NCBI RefSeq assembly: GCF_935822925.1 | Contig: NZ_CAKXZS010000004.1 | Coordinates: 112,137 to 176,136 of the forward strand | Origin: Mesorhizobium ventifaucium | GTDB lineage: Bacteria; Pseudomonadota; Alphaproteobacteria; Rhizobiales; Rhizobiaceae | Length of the DNA: 64,000 bases | Direction of reading: 5' to 3' | The notes under the pieces: model-generated | What the model was told of the DNA's origin: nothing | Database searches by the model: none | What the model saw: the letters and a program-made list of their open reading frames with translations, nothing else | Shown here: in pieces, positions 16,985-25,631 of the stretch | How positions within the stretch are numbered: the stretch's first letter is position 1 | Layout of the letters: each line of letters begins with the position of its first letter | Made by a program: the position numbers and the translations under genes

Positions 16985-18490
16985 TCAAGTCTTTACGGAC
17001 GGTAGTTCCGACACCAGCCGAAGCGAGGCGTTGATGCCCTCCAACTGGTAATGCGGGCGTAGATAGAAGCGGGCGTTGTAGTAGCCCGGCCGCCCCTCGA
17101 CGCTGTCCACCTGGACCTCAGCGGCGGCAAGCGGGCGCTTGGCGCGCGCCTTGTCGTCGGCAAAGGCCGGGTTGGCCAGCACGTATCGGTTGATCCACTC
17201 GGTCAGCCAGATCTGCATGTCCGACCGCTCCTTGAACGACCCTATCTTGTCGCGCGCGATGGCTTTGAGGTAATGCGCAAACCGGGAAACCGGGAAGAGA
17301 TAGGGCAGGTTGGCGCTCAGCCGCTCGTTCGACTGCGCGTCGGGATCGACCAGCCGGCCGGCGCGGGTTTCGTCATCCTGCAGCGAATGCGCGCCGATGA
17401 AAGCCGCAAGATCCGTGTTCTTGCGGTGCAGGATGGGCATCAGGCCGAGCTTGGCCAGTTCCGCCTCGCGCCGGTCGTCGATGGCGACTTCCGTCGGACA
17501 TTTCATCGCCACCGATCCGTCGTCGGTGGGAAAGGAGTGCACCGGCAGGTTGATGACCGTGCCGCCATTCTCGACGCCGCGGATCTGCGTGCCCCAGCCA
17601 TAGAGCTTGTGGCTGCGGTTTATGTTCACGGCCATCGGGAAGGCGGCGTTCATCCAGACATATTTGTTGTGGTCGCCCCGGACCTCTTCCTCGAAGGTGA
17701 AACCCTTCACCGGAACCGTATCCGTGCCGTAGGGAAGCCGTGCCAGGACACGGGGCATGGTGAGGCCGATATAGCGCGCATCCTCACTCTCGCGCAGCGA
17801 TTGCCACGAGGCGTAGGCCGCGTTGGACACGATCTGCTGCAGGTCCTGCGGGTTCGGCAGTTCCTGCCAGCTGTCCATGCGGAACAGGCGCGGCGAGGCC
17901 GCCGCGATGAACGGCGTGTGCGCCGAGGCGCAGATGCCCGAGATGTTGCGCAACAGGCCGACGTCACGCGGATGGTTGGAGAATTCGTAGGCGCCGATCA
18001 GGCAGCCGATCGGCTCGCCGCCCAGCATCGAATACTCGTCCGTATAGACCTTCTTGAAGATCGGGCTCTGGTCCCACATCTGGCCTTCATAGTCTTCAAG
18101 CGTGTCGGCGAGTTGCTCCTTGGAAATGTTCATCACCCGGATCTTCAGCTTCTGATCCGTCTCGGTGTTGTTGATGAGATACCACAGGCCGCGCCATGTA
18201 CCTTCCATTTCGCGCACTTCCGGCGCGTGCAGGATCTCGTTGACCTGCTCCGACAGCATCTTGTCGATGCCCGCGATCAGCGACTTGATCGATTTGATCG
18301 CGTTGGACGAGATGGTCGTGGTGTCGGATCGCGACTGTGCCGCCAGCGCGAGATTGCGAACGAGTTGCTGCAACTTCTCGCTGTCGTCCTTCTTGACCTT
18401 GAAATCCTTTTCCAGGAGCCCGCTGAATTCTCCGAGATCGATGGTCTCCGCCTCGGCGGCGATGGCTGCGGTTTTTTGCTGTTCGGCCAT
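16985..18490 (-). CDS. tssC: T6SS sheath large subunit TssC
   Basis: A 501-residue TssC (VipB-type). MEGTWRGLWYLINNTETD, IFKKVYTDEYSMLGGEPIG and ISGICASAHTPFIAAASP are hallmark segments. With TssB it forms the contractile sheath around the Hcp tube. It lies 3 nt downstream of tssB and 49 nt upstream of hcp. Length and motifs are normal. Confidence 0.97.
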   Translation of the reverse strand: MAEQQKTAAIAAEAETIDLGEFSGLLEKDFKVKKDDSEKLQQLVRNLALAAQSRSDTTTISSNAIKSIKSLIAGIDKMLSEQVNEILHAPEVREMEGTWRGLWYLINNTETDQKLKIRVMNISKEQLADTLEDYEGQMWDQSPIFKKVYTDEYSMLGGEPIGCLIGAYEFSNHPRDVGLLRNISGICASAHTPFIAAASPRLFRMDSWQELPNPQDLQQIVSNAAYASWQSLRESEDARYIGLTMPRVLARLPYGTDTVPVKGFTFEEEVRGDHNKYVWMNAAFPMAVNINRSHKLYGWGTQIRGVENGGTVINLPVHSFPTDDGSVAMKCPTEVAIDDRREAELAKLGLMPILHRKNTDLAAFIGAHSLQDDETRAGRLVDPDAQSNERLSANLPYLFPVSRFAHYLKAIARDKIGSFKERSDMQIWLTEWINRYVLANPAFADDKARAKRPLAAAEVQVDSVEGRPGYYNARFYLRPHYQLEGINASLRLVSELPSVKT

Positions 18491-18493
18491 GAC

Positions 18494-19033
18494 TTACACC
18501 TCAACCTTGTCTTCGTCCGACAATGCCTGGCTGGCGATTTTGCCAAGAAGCGGCTCGTTGTTCAGAAGCTGCGCGATGCGCTTTTCGGCGTCGACGCGGC
18601 CATCCATGAAGCCGAGCAGTTCCTCGAGCTGACGACGCATCTTGAGGATTTCGGCGAGTTGCGGGACTTGCTCGGCGATCTTGTCCGGGGCGAAATCGCC
18701 CATCTTGGTGAAGGTAAGATCGAGTGCCAGCTCCTCATCCCGCTCGGCGCCGTCAGCCTGAGGCAGCGTATTCTTCACACGGGCTTTGACGCGCGGTCCA
18801 AGCGCCTCCATGAAACGGGGGAAGCGGTTCGCGTCGGTCTCGACAAAGGAGCGGTCCAGAACCGACTTCATCGCTTCCTTGGTCTGTGAAGCGCCGGAAA
18901 GGTCGGCCATCACACCCATGACGAACGGCAATTCGATCGTCGTCGGGCTACCATAAGTTTCCACGTCATAGGCGATCTGCACGCGCGGAGCGCGGTTCCG
19001 TTCGATGACTTTCGCTTTGCTTTCAGCTGGCAT
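18494..19033 (-). CDS. tssB: T6SS sheath small subunit TssB
   Basis: A 179-residue TssB (VipA-type). NRAPRVQIAYDVETYG, ELPFVMGVMADLSG and FPRFMEALGPRVKARVKN are family signatures. It ends with the usual acidic tail after RIAQLLNNEPLLGKIAS. It pairs with TssC to build the sheath that ClpV disassembles. It directly follows tssA and precedes tssC with a 3-nt gap. Confidence 0.97.
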   Translation of the reverse strand: MPAESKAKVIERNRAPRVQIAYDVETYGSPTTIELPFVMGVMADLSGASQTKEAMKSVLDRSFVETDANRFPRFMEALGPRVKARVKNTLPQADGAERDEELALDLTFTKMGDFAPDKIAEQVPQLAEILKMRRQLEELLGFMDGRVDAEKRIAQLLNNEPLLGKIASQALSDEDKVEV

Positions 19034-19039
19034 GGCTCG

Positions 19040-20209
19040 TTACCTTTCATCCTTCTGGGCCGTCTTCTTGGCATCGGGAACGCCGGCAAGCAGCCGGAAT
19101 TCCTTCAGCCCCGACGGGGCGAGATCTTCCATCAGTTCAACGAAATCCATATGCACCATCCGGCGCACCCGGCGGGCGAGGTGCGGGATCGGGCTCGACG
19201 GTTCGGTGCGGTCATAGAAGGCGACGACGAGGTCGAGGCATTTCACGACGTCGTCGCGCGAGGAAATCCGATCCGGGAGCCCCGTGCTCGGTTCCGCGTA
19301 ACTCGCCATACTTGCCATAGTATCGGCTCCATTACCGTTTCGAACAGGCGTTGCTGGTTCTGCAGGCGCGGAAACAGGCTTTGCGGCGCCATTCTCGATG
19401 GCGCCGGCGGCCGAGTTTCGTTCGAGGGTCGTCAGCAAACGCTGCAGAAACCGCTTTAATTCCGGAACGGTGGCGCCGCTGCCCTCGATACGGGCATTGA
19501 GGGCGGTCTCCACCGCCTCGAGGGCCGCGATCGCGGCGCGCGCATTGGCAAAGAGCGACGTCATCTCCGCGCCGGCCTGATCGATCTGTGCGACGCATGC
19601 GCTGCGCACCCGGTTCACCAATTGGCTGTGCGCGCTCGCCAGAGCCGCCTTTTCGGTCGCGTTCAGTCCCGAGGCCGCTTCCTGAAGCATGACACGCTCG
19701 TCGAGCGCGCCCTTCTCCAGATCCTCGCCGAGGATCGGGCCGATTGCACGCGGCGCGAAAAACGTCATTTTCCGCAAATCCTTGAGCAGGCCATCCTGAC
19801 TGTTCTGGAGGTCAGTCAGCGCATTGATGCGGCGCAGGGCGGCGTCGCGCGGCGTAGCACCGGACCGCAGGGCCGGGTGCATGGTTGCCCAGTGCTGATC
19901 GAAGGTTTGCGCTATGAGGGTCAGGCCCTCAGCCAGCCCGGCCAGCCGATACTCGTTGGCCAGAGCACGCGTAACGATGACGAGGAGGCGCAGGTCCCGG
20001 CCGTGTGGACGCAGCTCTTCGGCCTTGGTGAGCACGGTGGACCAGTCGATCGGAACGGCAACTTCTAACTTGGCGTTCCCTTGATACTCGACCTTTTTCT
20101 GCTGTTCCGTCAGGCGCTCCAGTTGATGAAAGGCTGGATCGTTGCGCAAATCTTCCCCTGACGGATTTTCACCGTCCAGCGGATTCAGCCAGAGTGCGAG
20201 ATCAATCAC
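19040..20209 (-). CDS. tssA: T6SS cap/assembly protein TssA
   Basis: A 389-residue TssA with N-terminal ImpA domain (IDLALWLNPLDGENPSGEDL) and the C-terminal motif EPSSPIPHLARRVRRMV...DFVELMEDLAP. That C-terminus marks the class that caps the growing sheath. The start is a GTG at 20209 that aligns with the family's MIDL start and has a G-rich ribosome site 6 nt upstream; upstream in-frame codons lack family sequence. It is the first gene of the leftward tss operon. Confidence 0.93.
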   Translation of the reverse strand: MIDLALWLNPLDGENPSGEDLRNDPAFHQLERLTEQQKKVEYQGNAKLEVAVPIDWSTVLTKAEELRPHGRDLRLLVIVTRALANEYRLAGLAEGLTLIAQTFDQHWATMHPALRSGATPRDAALRRINALTDLQNSQDGLLKDLRKMTFFAPRAIGPILGEDLEKGALDERVMLQEAASGLNATEKAALASAHSQLVNRVRSACVAQIDQAGAEMTSLFANARAAIAALEAVETALNARIEGSGATVPELKRFLQRLLTTLERNSAAGAIENGAAKPVSAPAEPATPVRNGNGADTMASMASYAEPSTGLPDRISSRDDVVKCLDLVVAFYDRTEPSSPIPHLARRVRRMVHMDFVELMEDLAPSGLKEFRLLAGVPDAKKTAQKDER

Positions 20210-20541
20210 ACCAACCCCCAGCAAGCGGCCCTTGTGCCGTGCGTAACGCAACGTTACCACACCGCGACACTTTACCACAATTTAGTTGCTGCTCAATCTT
20301 AATGGGAGCTTGCAAACCGGGTCCTGAGCTCGAAATCGCTGGCGCAATTGTCGAACCTTTTATGTGAAGGCGTCGCAACGAGATGGGGCATTCCATGGCT
20401 GTTGTAGCCGATGTCGCCGGCTTTGCCGGAACGCAAGAAGTCGACTGAATCGAGCACCCGGTCGCCCCGTCCATAACGCTCTTTGTCAAGTCGCCGCTTA
20501 TGTGGCAGTTTATTGGCTGGCAGATTGGAGGAGCAAGTTCG
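20210..20541 (-). promoter_or_regulatory. Divergent tssA/clpV intergenic region
   Basis: 332 nt without a gene between the two outward-facing T6SS transcription units, so it must hold both promoters. A perfect inverted repeat, GTAACG-CAA-CGTTAC (20243-20257), lies 34 nt upstream of the tssA GTG and is a candidate operator. No GGAAC-type stress promoter and no obvious sigma-54 (GG/GC) site were recognised. Confidence 0.5.
20243..20257. promoter_or_regulatory. Inverted repeat upstream of tssA
   Basis: GTAACG, 3-nt spacer CAA, CGTTAC: a perfect 6+6 dyad 34 nt ahead of the tssA start codon in the divergent T6SS promoter region. It has operator-like size. The binding protein is unknown. Confidence 0.4.
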
Positions 20542-23322
20542 ATGGAACAGCGCCGGTCGTCGCAGAGCTTCAAACGCAAGGAACTGGTCGGCAAGCTCAA
20601 CCCCGTCTGTTTGCGCGCCTTCAAGGCTGCGGCCGACACCGCCAAGCTGCGCGGCAACCCTTATGTCGAGCTCGTTCACTTCATCGAACAACTGGTGCTC
20701 TCAGAGCGCTCGGATGTGCAACTGATACTGGCAGACGCCGGGGTGGATGCGAGCCGGCTCACGGCCGATATGACCCGCGCCGTCGACAAGCTGCCCTACG
20801 GCGCCACTTCGATCGAGGAATTTTCCGATCATATCTTCCACGCCATCCAGGAGGCCTGGGGCCTGGCGGGGCTGGAATTCAGCGTCGACGAAGTGCGCAG
20901 TGCGCATATTCTGCTCGCCTGCCTGAAGACCCCGGTGCTGGAAGGCCTGCTGTCGAAGATCAGCGGCGAATTCGACAAGATCGATGCGCAGGCCGTCATT
21001 ACGCGGTTCGCAGACGTCATGGAAGGTTCACTCGAAGCTGGCGCCTCGACTGCGGTTCCAGCCGCCGAAACGCCGCGGCGGGCTGCGGGCGGGGATTCGG
21101 CGCTGGCCAAATATGCCACCGACCTGACCCAGCGCGCCCGCGACGGCAAGATCGATCCGGTCGTCGGCCGCGATCCCGAGATCAGGCAGATCGTCGATAT
21201 CCTGATGCGGCGCCGGCAAAACAATCCGATCCTGACCGGCGAGGCCGGGGTCGGCAAAACCGCGGTCGTCGAGGGCTTTGCCTTGCGCATCGCCGAGGGC
21301 GACGTGCCGCCGACGCTGCAGGGCGTCAGCGTGCGCATGCTCGATGTCGGCCTGATGCAAGCGGGCGCCAGCGTAAAGGGTGAATTCGAAAAACGGCTGA
21401 AGGCGGTCATTGACGAGGTGCAATCCTCGGAAACGCCGGTCATTCTCTTCATTGACGAAGCGCACACCTTGATCGGCGCCGGCGGCGCGGCTGGAACCGG
21501 TGATGCGGCCAATCTGCTGAAGCCAGCGCTGGCGCGCGGCGAGCTTCGCACCATCGCGGCAACGACCTGGGCCGAGTACAAGCAGCACATCGAGAAGGAC
21601 CCGGCGCTCACCCGTCGCTTTCAGGTCGTCAAGATAGATGAGCCGTCGGAGGCAGTGGCTGTCCTCATGCTGCGTGGTGTCGCCGGCGTCCTCGAGCAGC
21701 ATCACAAGGTGCAGATACTCGATGAGGCGATCGAGGCGGCGGTCAGCCTCTCCCACCGCTACATCCCGGCACGGCAACTGCCCGACAAGGCCGTGAGCCT
21801 TCTCGACACCGCCTGCGCCCGTGTCGCCATTTCGCAGCATGCCACCCCTGCCGAGGTCGAGGACATCATGCGCCGCCGCCAGGCGCTGGAGGTCGAGCGC
21901 GCCATCATCGGCCGTGAGGCAGCGATCGGCATCGACGTGGCCGACCGGCAGGCTCGGGTCGAAACCGGGCTGGCCGAGACCAAACTCACGCTTGCGGCCG
22001 CGCAGCAACGTTGGGATCGGGAAAAGGCGCTGGTTGGCGAGATACTCGAACTGCGCGCCAGGCTGCGCGGCGAGGGTGTGCCGCTCGACGCGGTGGAACC
22101 TTCGGGGGTGGTCGCCGAAACCGCAGGCGCCGATGTATCTGAGATCAAAGCGCCTAAAACCGATGCGCCTGAAACCGATGCGCCTGAACCCGATGCGGAA
22201 ACAACGGCCACTGCCGATCCTTCTGCACCCGATCCGGCTGCCGATCTCGCGCGGCTGCGCGAACTGATGGCCGACCTCGCAGAGGCGCAGGGCGAGACGC
22301 CGCTGATCCTGCCGTCGGTCGACCGCAACGCCGTGGCCGCCGTGGTGCAGGACTGGACTGGTATTCCGACTGGGCGAATGCTGTCGAGCCAGACCGAAAA
22401 GGCGCTGCGGCTCGCCGTCACACTGTCTGAGCGCGTGGTCGGTCAGGATCACGCCATGGAAATGATTGCCAAGCGCGTGCAGACCAGCCGCGCCGGGCTC
22501 GGCACGCCCGAAAAGCCGGTGGGGGTTTTTCTGCTCTGCGGTCCCTCGGGCGTCGGCAAGACCGAAACCGCGCTGGCCCTGGCCGAGACGCTCTATGGCG
22601 GCGAGCAGAACCTCATTTCGATCAACATGTCCGAGTTCCAGGAGGCGCACACCGTCTCAACCTTGAAGGGCGCGCCACCCGGATATGTCGGCTACGGCAA
22701 GGGCGGCATCCTCACCGAGGCGGTTCGGCGCAAGCCCTATTCGGTGATCCTGCTTGACGAGGTCGAGAAGGCGCATCCGGACGTTCATGAAATCTTCTTC
22801 CAGGTCTTCGACAAGGGAATGATGGACGACAGTGAAGGCCGGCGGATCGATTTCAAGAATACGCTGATCCTGCTCACCTCGAACGTCGGCTCCGAAGTCA
22901 TCATGGACCGGACCAGAAGCGGCACGGTACGGGCGGGGCTCGACGACCTCGACACAGCATTGCGCGCCCCGCTGCTGAAGGTTTTCCCAGCGGCCTTCCT
23001 CGGCCGGGTGGTGACCATCCCTTACTACCCGCTCTCGGACATGATGATAGAAGCGATCACCCGCCATCAGTTCGCCAAGATCGCCCGTCGGCTGCGCTCG
23101 AGCAACGATGCCGAGTTGGTGATCGGTGACGGTGTCATGGATCTGGTCAAAGCCCGCTGCACCGAGATCGAATCCGGCGGGCGAATGATCGACGCCATTT
23201 TGACAAACACGCTTCTGCCGGAATTGAGCCGTGGCGTGCTGAACCGGTCGCTGGAGGGCGAAAAGATGACGAAGGTGACGGTCGGAGCCTCCGAAGGAGG
23301 TTTCACCTATTCCTTCGAATAG
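20542..23322 (+). CDS. clpV: T6SS sheath-recycling AAA+ ATPase ClpV (TssH)
   Basis: A 926-residue two-AAA+ unfoldase. It has an N-domain (residues 1-160), Walker A1 GEAGVGKT (about 234-241) with Walker B ILFIDEAH, a ClpB-type middle domain, and Walker A2 GPSGVGKT (about 667-674) with LLDEVEKAHPD. It lacks a ClpP-binding loop feature, as expected of ClpV. The start is ATG 20542 behind GGAGGAGC. A low-complexity DAPETDAPEP insertion lies between the middle domain and AAA2 (about 534-563). It disassembles contracted TssBC sheaths. Confidence 0.96.
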   Translation: MEQRRSSQSFKRKELVGKLNPVCLRAFKAAADTAKLRGNPYVELVHFIEQLVLSERSDVQLILADAGVDASRLTADMTRAVDKLPYGATSIEEFSDHIFHAIQEAWGLAGLEFSVDEVRSAHILLACLKTPVLEGLLSKISGEFDKIDAQAVITRFADVMEGSLEAGASTAVPAAETPRRAAGGDSALAKYATDLTQRARDGKIDPVVGRDPEIRQIVDILMRRRQNNPILTGEAGVGKTAVVEGFALRIAEGDVPPTLQGVSVRMLDVGLMQAGASVKGEFEKRLKAVIDEVQSSETPVILFIDEAHTLIGAGGAAGTGDAANLLKPALARGELRTIAATTWAEYKQHIEKDPALTRRFQVVKIDEPSEAVAVLMLRGVAGVLEQHHKVQILDEAIEAAVSLSHRYIPARQLPDKAVSLLDTACARVAISQHATPAEVEDIMRRRQALEVERAIIGREAAIGIDVADRQARVETGLAETKLTLAAAQQRWDREKALVGEILELRARLRGEGVPLDAVEPSGVVAETAGADVSEIKAPKTDAPETDAPEPDAETTATADPSAPDPAADLARLRELMADLAEAQGETPLILPSVDRNAVAAVVQDWTGIPTGRMLSSQTEKALRLAVTLSERVVGQDHAMEMIAKRVQTSRAGLGTPEKPVGVFLLCGPSGVGKTETALALAETLYGGEQNLISINMSEFQEAHTVSTLKGAPPGYVGYGKGGILTEAVRRKPYSVILLDEVEKAHPDVHEIFFQVFDKGMMDDSEGRRIDFKNTLILLTSNVGSEVIMDRTRSGTVRAGLDDLDTALRAPLLKVFPAAFLGRVVTIPYYPLSDMMIEAITRHQFAKIARRLRSSNDAELVIGDGVMDLVKARCTEIESGGRMIDAILTNTLLPELSRGVLNRSLEGEKMTKVTVGASEGGFTYSFE
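22150..22194 (+). repeat. clpV: Three tandem 15-nt repeats inside clpV
   Basis: Three consecutive copies of a GCGCCTGAAACCGAT-like unit encode APKTD-APETD-APEPD in the linker before the second AAA+ domain. Copies differ by one or two bases. In-frame repeat expansion gives an acidic Pro/Ala-rich hinge. Confidence 0.8.
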
Positions 23323-23449
23323 CTGAGCAGCAATCTGTAGTTAACCGGAGCCGTACGACCGCTTAGGGTTGATCCCGCCGCATTTTACGATCAGCTTCCG
23401 CGCGGGCAGAGAACCAGGTCTGCCAAAAACAAACAGAACACGTGACGCG

Positions 23450-23474
23450 GGAACCAGCCTCGGCAAGACACGTT
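23450..23474 (+). promoter_or_regulatory. EcfG-type general stress promoter for the 41-residue membrane protein
   Basis: GGAAC (23450-23454), 16-nt spacer, CGTT (23471-23474). This exactly matches the alphaproteobacterial general stress sigma consensus (GGAAC-N16/17-cGTT). It lies 37 nt upstream of the ATG at 23511. Confidence 0.75.
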
Positions 23475-23510
23475 GCTAAGCCATCGACCTTTCAAACAGG
23501 GATACGTTCA

Positions 23511-23636
23511 ATGGCGAAAGAGATACCTCGCGAGGAAGAGCAACGCGGCACCGGAAAAGTCATCATGTGGGGCGCCGTAATCTCCGCCGTGCTTTTTGTT
23601 GGCCTGATGGCCATATTCGTCCTCGGGCCGATCTGA
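23511..23636 (+). CDS. 41-residue single-span membrane protein, stress-regulated
   Basis: A short charged N-terminus (KEIPREEEQRGTGK) is followed by one membrane helix (VIMWGAVISAVLFVGLMAIF) ending in VLGPI. An in-frame start 69 nt further upstream overlaps the sigma promoter, so ATG 23511 (weak CAGGGA site) is chosen. It stands alone between clpV and the kinase gene and carries its own perfect EcfG-type promoter. The function is not recognised. Confidence 0.7.
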   Translation: MAKEIPREEEQRGTGKVIMWGAVISAVLFVGLMAIFVLGPI

Positions 23637-23866
23637 TCTGGTTGCGGGAGCGAGCTTCGAACTGCCCTTCAAATTGGCTTACGTGCTCGGCCATGGCGTG
23701 CACCTCTGTGCCGGAGGGCGCCGATCGGAATGTGTCGTAGCCCTGCGGCCGGCGCGCGACGCACATCTTTTGGTCAGATGCCCTGACACCGCGCGATGCA
23801 AGTTCCAGCTTTGGTGATGGCGGGCGCACTGCATTATTGTTATTGTACGCCCGAACAGGCGCGCAA

Positions 23867-24949
23867 ATGACATCCAATTCAGAGCAGGCCGAGGCGGTCG
23901 AGCAGTTGCTTGACACACCTGACCTTGCGACCGCACTGGAAAGCGAAGAGTTCAAAAAATTTCTTGACCAGGTGCCGATCGCCATAGCGGTTGCGGACCT
24001 GACCGCTGAGGAGCGTGTGGTATACGCCAATCCGGAATTCGAGAAACTGTCAGGCCTGACGGTCGCCAGGCTTACCCGAGAAAACTGGGCGGCCCTTTCG
24101 GGCACAGGCATCCACCAGCAGAAGGGCCGACCTCTTCCCGAGGCCTTGGTCGAGCAAACCGATTTTGTCGGGACCTTCCGGCTGGAGCGCGTCGGGGACA
24201 ATCCGGCTCTTGTCGACGTTTATTCAAACATAATCGTGGACGACAACGGCCAGATCTGCTTCCGGCTGGTGGCGCTGGTCGACGTATCGGCCCATGGCGA
24301 AGCGGGGGATCAGCGCTCGGTGGAGGAGCGGGTCAGCGAGAAAGACACGCTGCTGCGCGAACTGCAGCACTGCGTGAAGAACAACCTGCAGATGATCACA
24401 GCCCTTATCCGGCTGGAAAGCCGCAATGCGACTGAGGCCGACCGGAGACGGTTTGAGCGGCTCGCCGGTCGCGTCGACGCTCTGGCGATCCTCTACCAGA
24501 CGCTAACGGCCGACGAGCAGAAGGAGGAGGTCGATCTTGGCGTCTATCTCAGTCAGATCGCGTCCGCGGTGATGAGCTCGCATGCAGTCGAGGGGATCCG
24601 GCTCGATATGAGGGTGGATACATATCCGGTGTCGATAAACGTCGCCATGCCGGCGGGACTGGTCGTGAACGAATTGCTGACCAATTCGCTAAAACATGCT
24701 TTCCAGGGGCGCGAAGGTGGCACGATAACGCTGCACAGCATCGTCGATGGCGACGGCTGCCGGGTCATAGTGGCTGACGACGGAATTGGCCTGCCGGAAG
24801 GCGAGACGTGGCCCAAGCCAGGCAAGCTCGGAGCGCTGATCGCGCGCTCGCTGACCGAGAATGCCAAGGCGCGGCTCGCCGTTGACTCCAGCGCCGGCAA
24901 AGGGACGAAGGTGACCATCGTTTTCAAACGATCAGCGGCAGCAAGCTGA
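23867..24949 (+). CDS. Soluble PAS-HisKA_2 sensor histidine kinase
   Basis: About 360 residues. A PAS-like sensor domain (residues 28-145; FLDQVPIAIAVADL, VVYANPEFEKLSGL) precedes a HisKA_2 dimerisation domain with the H-box LQHCVKNNLQMI (phospho-acceptor His168). A HATPase domain has N-box NELLTNSLKHAF, VADDGIGLPEG and a G2-like GKGTKVTIVF. There is no membrane segment. Kinases of this family feed PhyR or single-domain regulators in alphaproteobacteria. No response regulator is adjacent. ATG 23867 was chosen over an upstream TTG. A role upstream of the local stress regulon is possible but inferred. Confidence 0.85.
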   Translation: MTSNSEQAEAVEQLLDTPDLATALESEEFKKFLDQVPIAIAVADLTAEERVVYANPEFEKLSGLTVARLTRENWAALSGTGIHQQKGRPLPEALVEQTDFVGTFRLERVGDNPALVDVYSNIIVDDNGQICFRLVALVDVSAHGEAGDQRSVEERVSEKDTLLRELQHCVKNNLQMITALIRLESRNATEADRRRFERLAGRVDALAILYQTLTADEQKEEVDLGVYLSQIASAVMSSHAVEGIRLDMRVDTYPVSINVAMPAGLVVNELLTNSLKHAFQGREGGTITLHSIVDGDGCRVIVADDGIGLPEGETWPKPGKLGALIARSLTENAKARLAVDSSAGKGTKVTIVFKRSAAAS

Positions 24950-25030
24950 AAATTTCCATTTCGCGCGTCGGTTGCATCGGGGCCCCAGACACGCTACTAT
25001 ACCCTCTCGCGTTCCCGGGGGGGAAGGTGG

Positions 25031-25270
25031 ATGAGCATCGTCCATAGGGTCGGTCCAGTTCTAGATCAGGCGATTGCCGCAGTCCTCAACCGGGCCGGCT
25101 ATGGCGACACCGTCTCGGTCAAAGCGGCATTGAACCAGGTTCGGCAGGCTGCACCTGGTTTGGTCGCATCCAATGACGATCTAATCGAAGCTATCCTCGA
25201 AGTCGCTGCTGCCCTGGGCCTGTTCGTGGCTTTCGATGAGCACGAGCAGTATCCGCTCAATCCCGCTTAG
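25031..25270 (+). CDS. Small conserved-type hypothetical protein (79 aa)
   Basis: A 79-residue, mostly helical soluble protein (LDQAIAAVLNRAGYGDTVSV; LIEAILEVAAALGLFVAFD). The ATG is preceded by a GGAAGGTGG ribosome site. No signal or membrane segment is evident; the LEVAAALGLFVAF stretch is short and probably a buried helix. It sits between the kinase and another small stress-type gene. Function unknown. Confidence 0.65.
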   Translation: MSIVHRVGPVLDQAIAAVLNRAGYGDTVSVKAALNQVRQAAPGLVASNDDLIEAILEVAAALGLFVAFDEHEQYPLNPA

Positions 25271-25319
25271 TAATCCGATCACCGCTCGGAAGGTCTAGCG
25301 AAATAATTCGCCCCCTCAT

Positions 25320-25344
25320 GGAACCCTTTAGTAATCGGCGAGTT
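25320..25344 (+). promoter_or_regulatory. EcfG-like promoter (GGAAC-N16-AGTT)
   Basis: GGAAC at 25320-25324, 16-nt spacer, AGTT at 25341-25344, 26 nt upstream of the ATG at 25370. The -10 has A instead of the preferred C but keeps the GTT core and spacing. Confidence 0.55.
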
Positions 25345-25369
25345 GCGTTCAGAGCTAAAGGTGACCGTC

Positions 25370-25567
25370 ATGGCAACCCGAGAGAGCGATCGTGGGTTCC
25401 GAGAGTTGGTCCGTTCGGAGGACAATCGTCGGAGACTACGCAAGCGGTTAGGACTGGAGGGCGATCAAACCCTGTCGCCAAGGCTTGCCGCACTAGCTTT
25501 GAAGCTTCAGAAGGAGCTTGAGCGGCGAGAGCAAGAGGTGGCCGACGAGAACCCCCAATCCCCCTGA
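25370..25567 (+). CDS. Small charged coiled-coil-like protein (65 aa)
   Basis: A 65-residue, highly charged helical protein (SEDNRRRLRKRLGLEG; LQKELERREQEVADE), probably a short coiled coil. ATG 25370 follows an AAAGGTGA site and a GGAAC-N16-AGTT promoter 26 nt upstream. An upstream in-frame TTG would lie within the promoter. It is convergent with the GH43-like gene. No known domain was recognised. Confidence 0.6.
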   Translation: MATRESDRGFRELVRSEDNRRRLRKRLGLEGDQTLSPRLAALALKLQKELERREQEVADENPQSP

Positions 25568-25631
25568 AGTTGGTCATGGCATCTCGTCCTCCGGACCATG
25601 GATGGCAAAGCGTGAGAGAGCGGTCGTTCTG

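Noticed and set aside
17273..18889. 538-codon open frame opposite tssC/tssB
   Set aside because: Codon use and composition are those of the antisense strand of a high-GC gene; the real tssC and tssB frames carry family motifs.
21028..22650. 540-codon open frame opposite clpV
   Set aside because: Antisense shadow of ClpV; no domain, Arg/Gly/Leu-biased composition.
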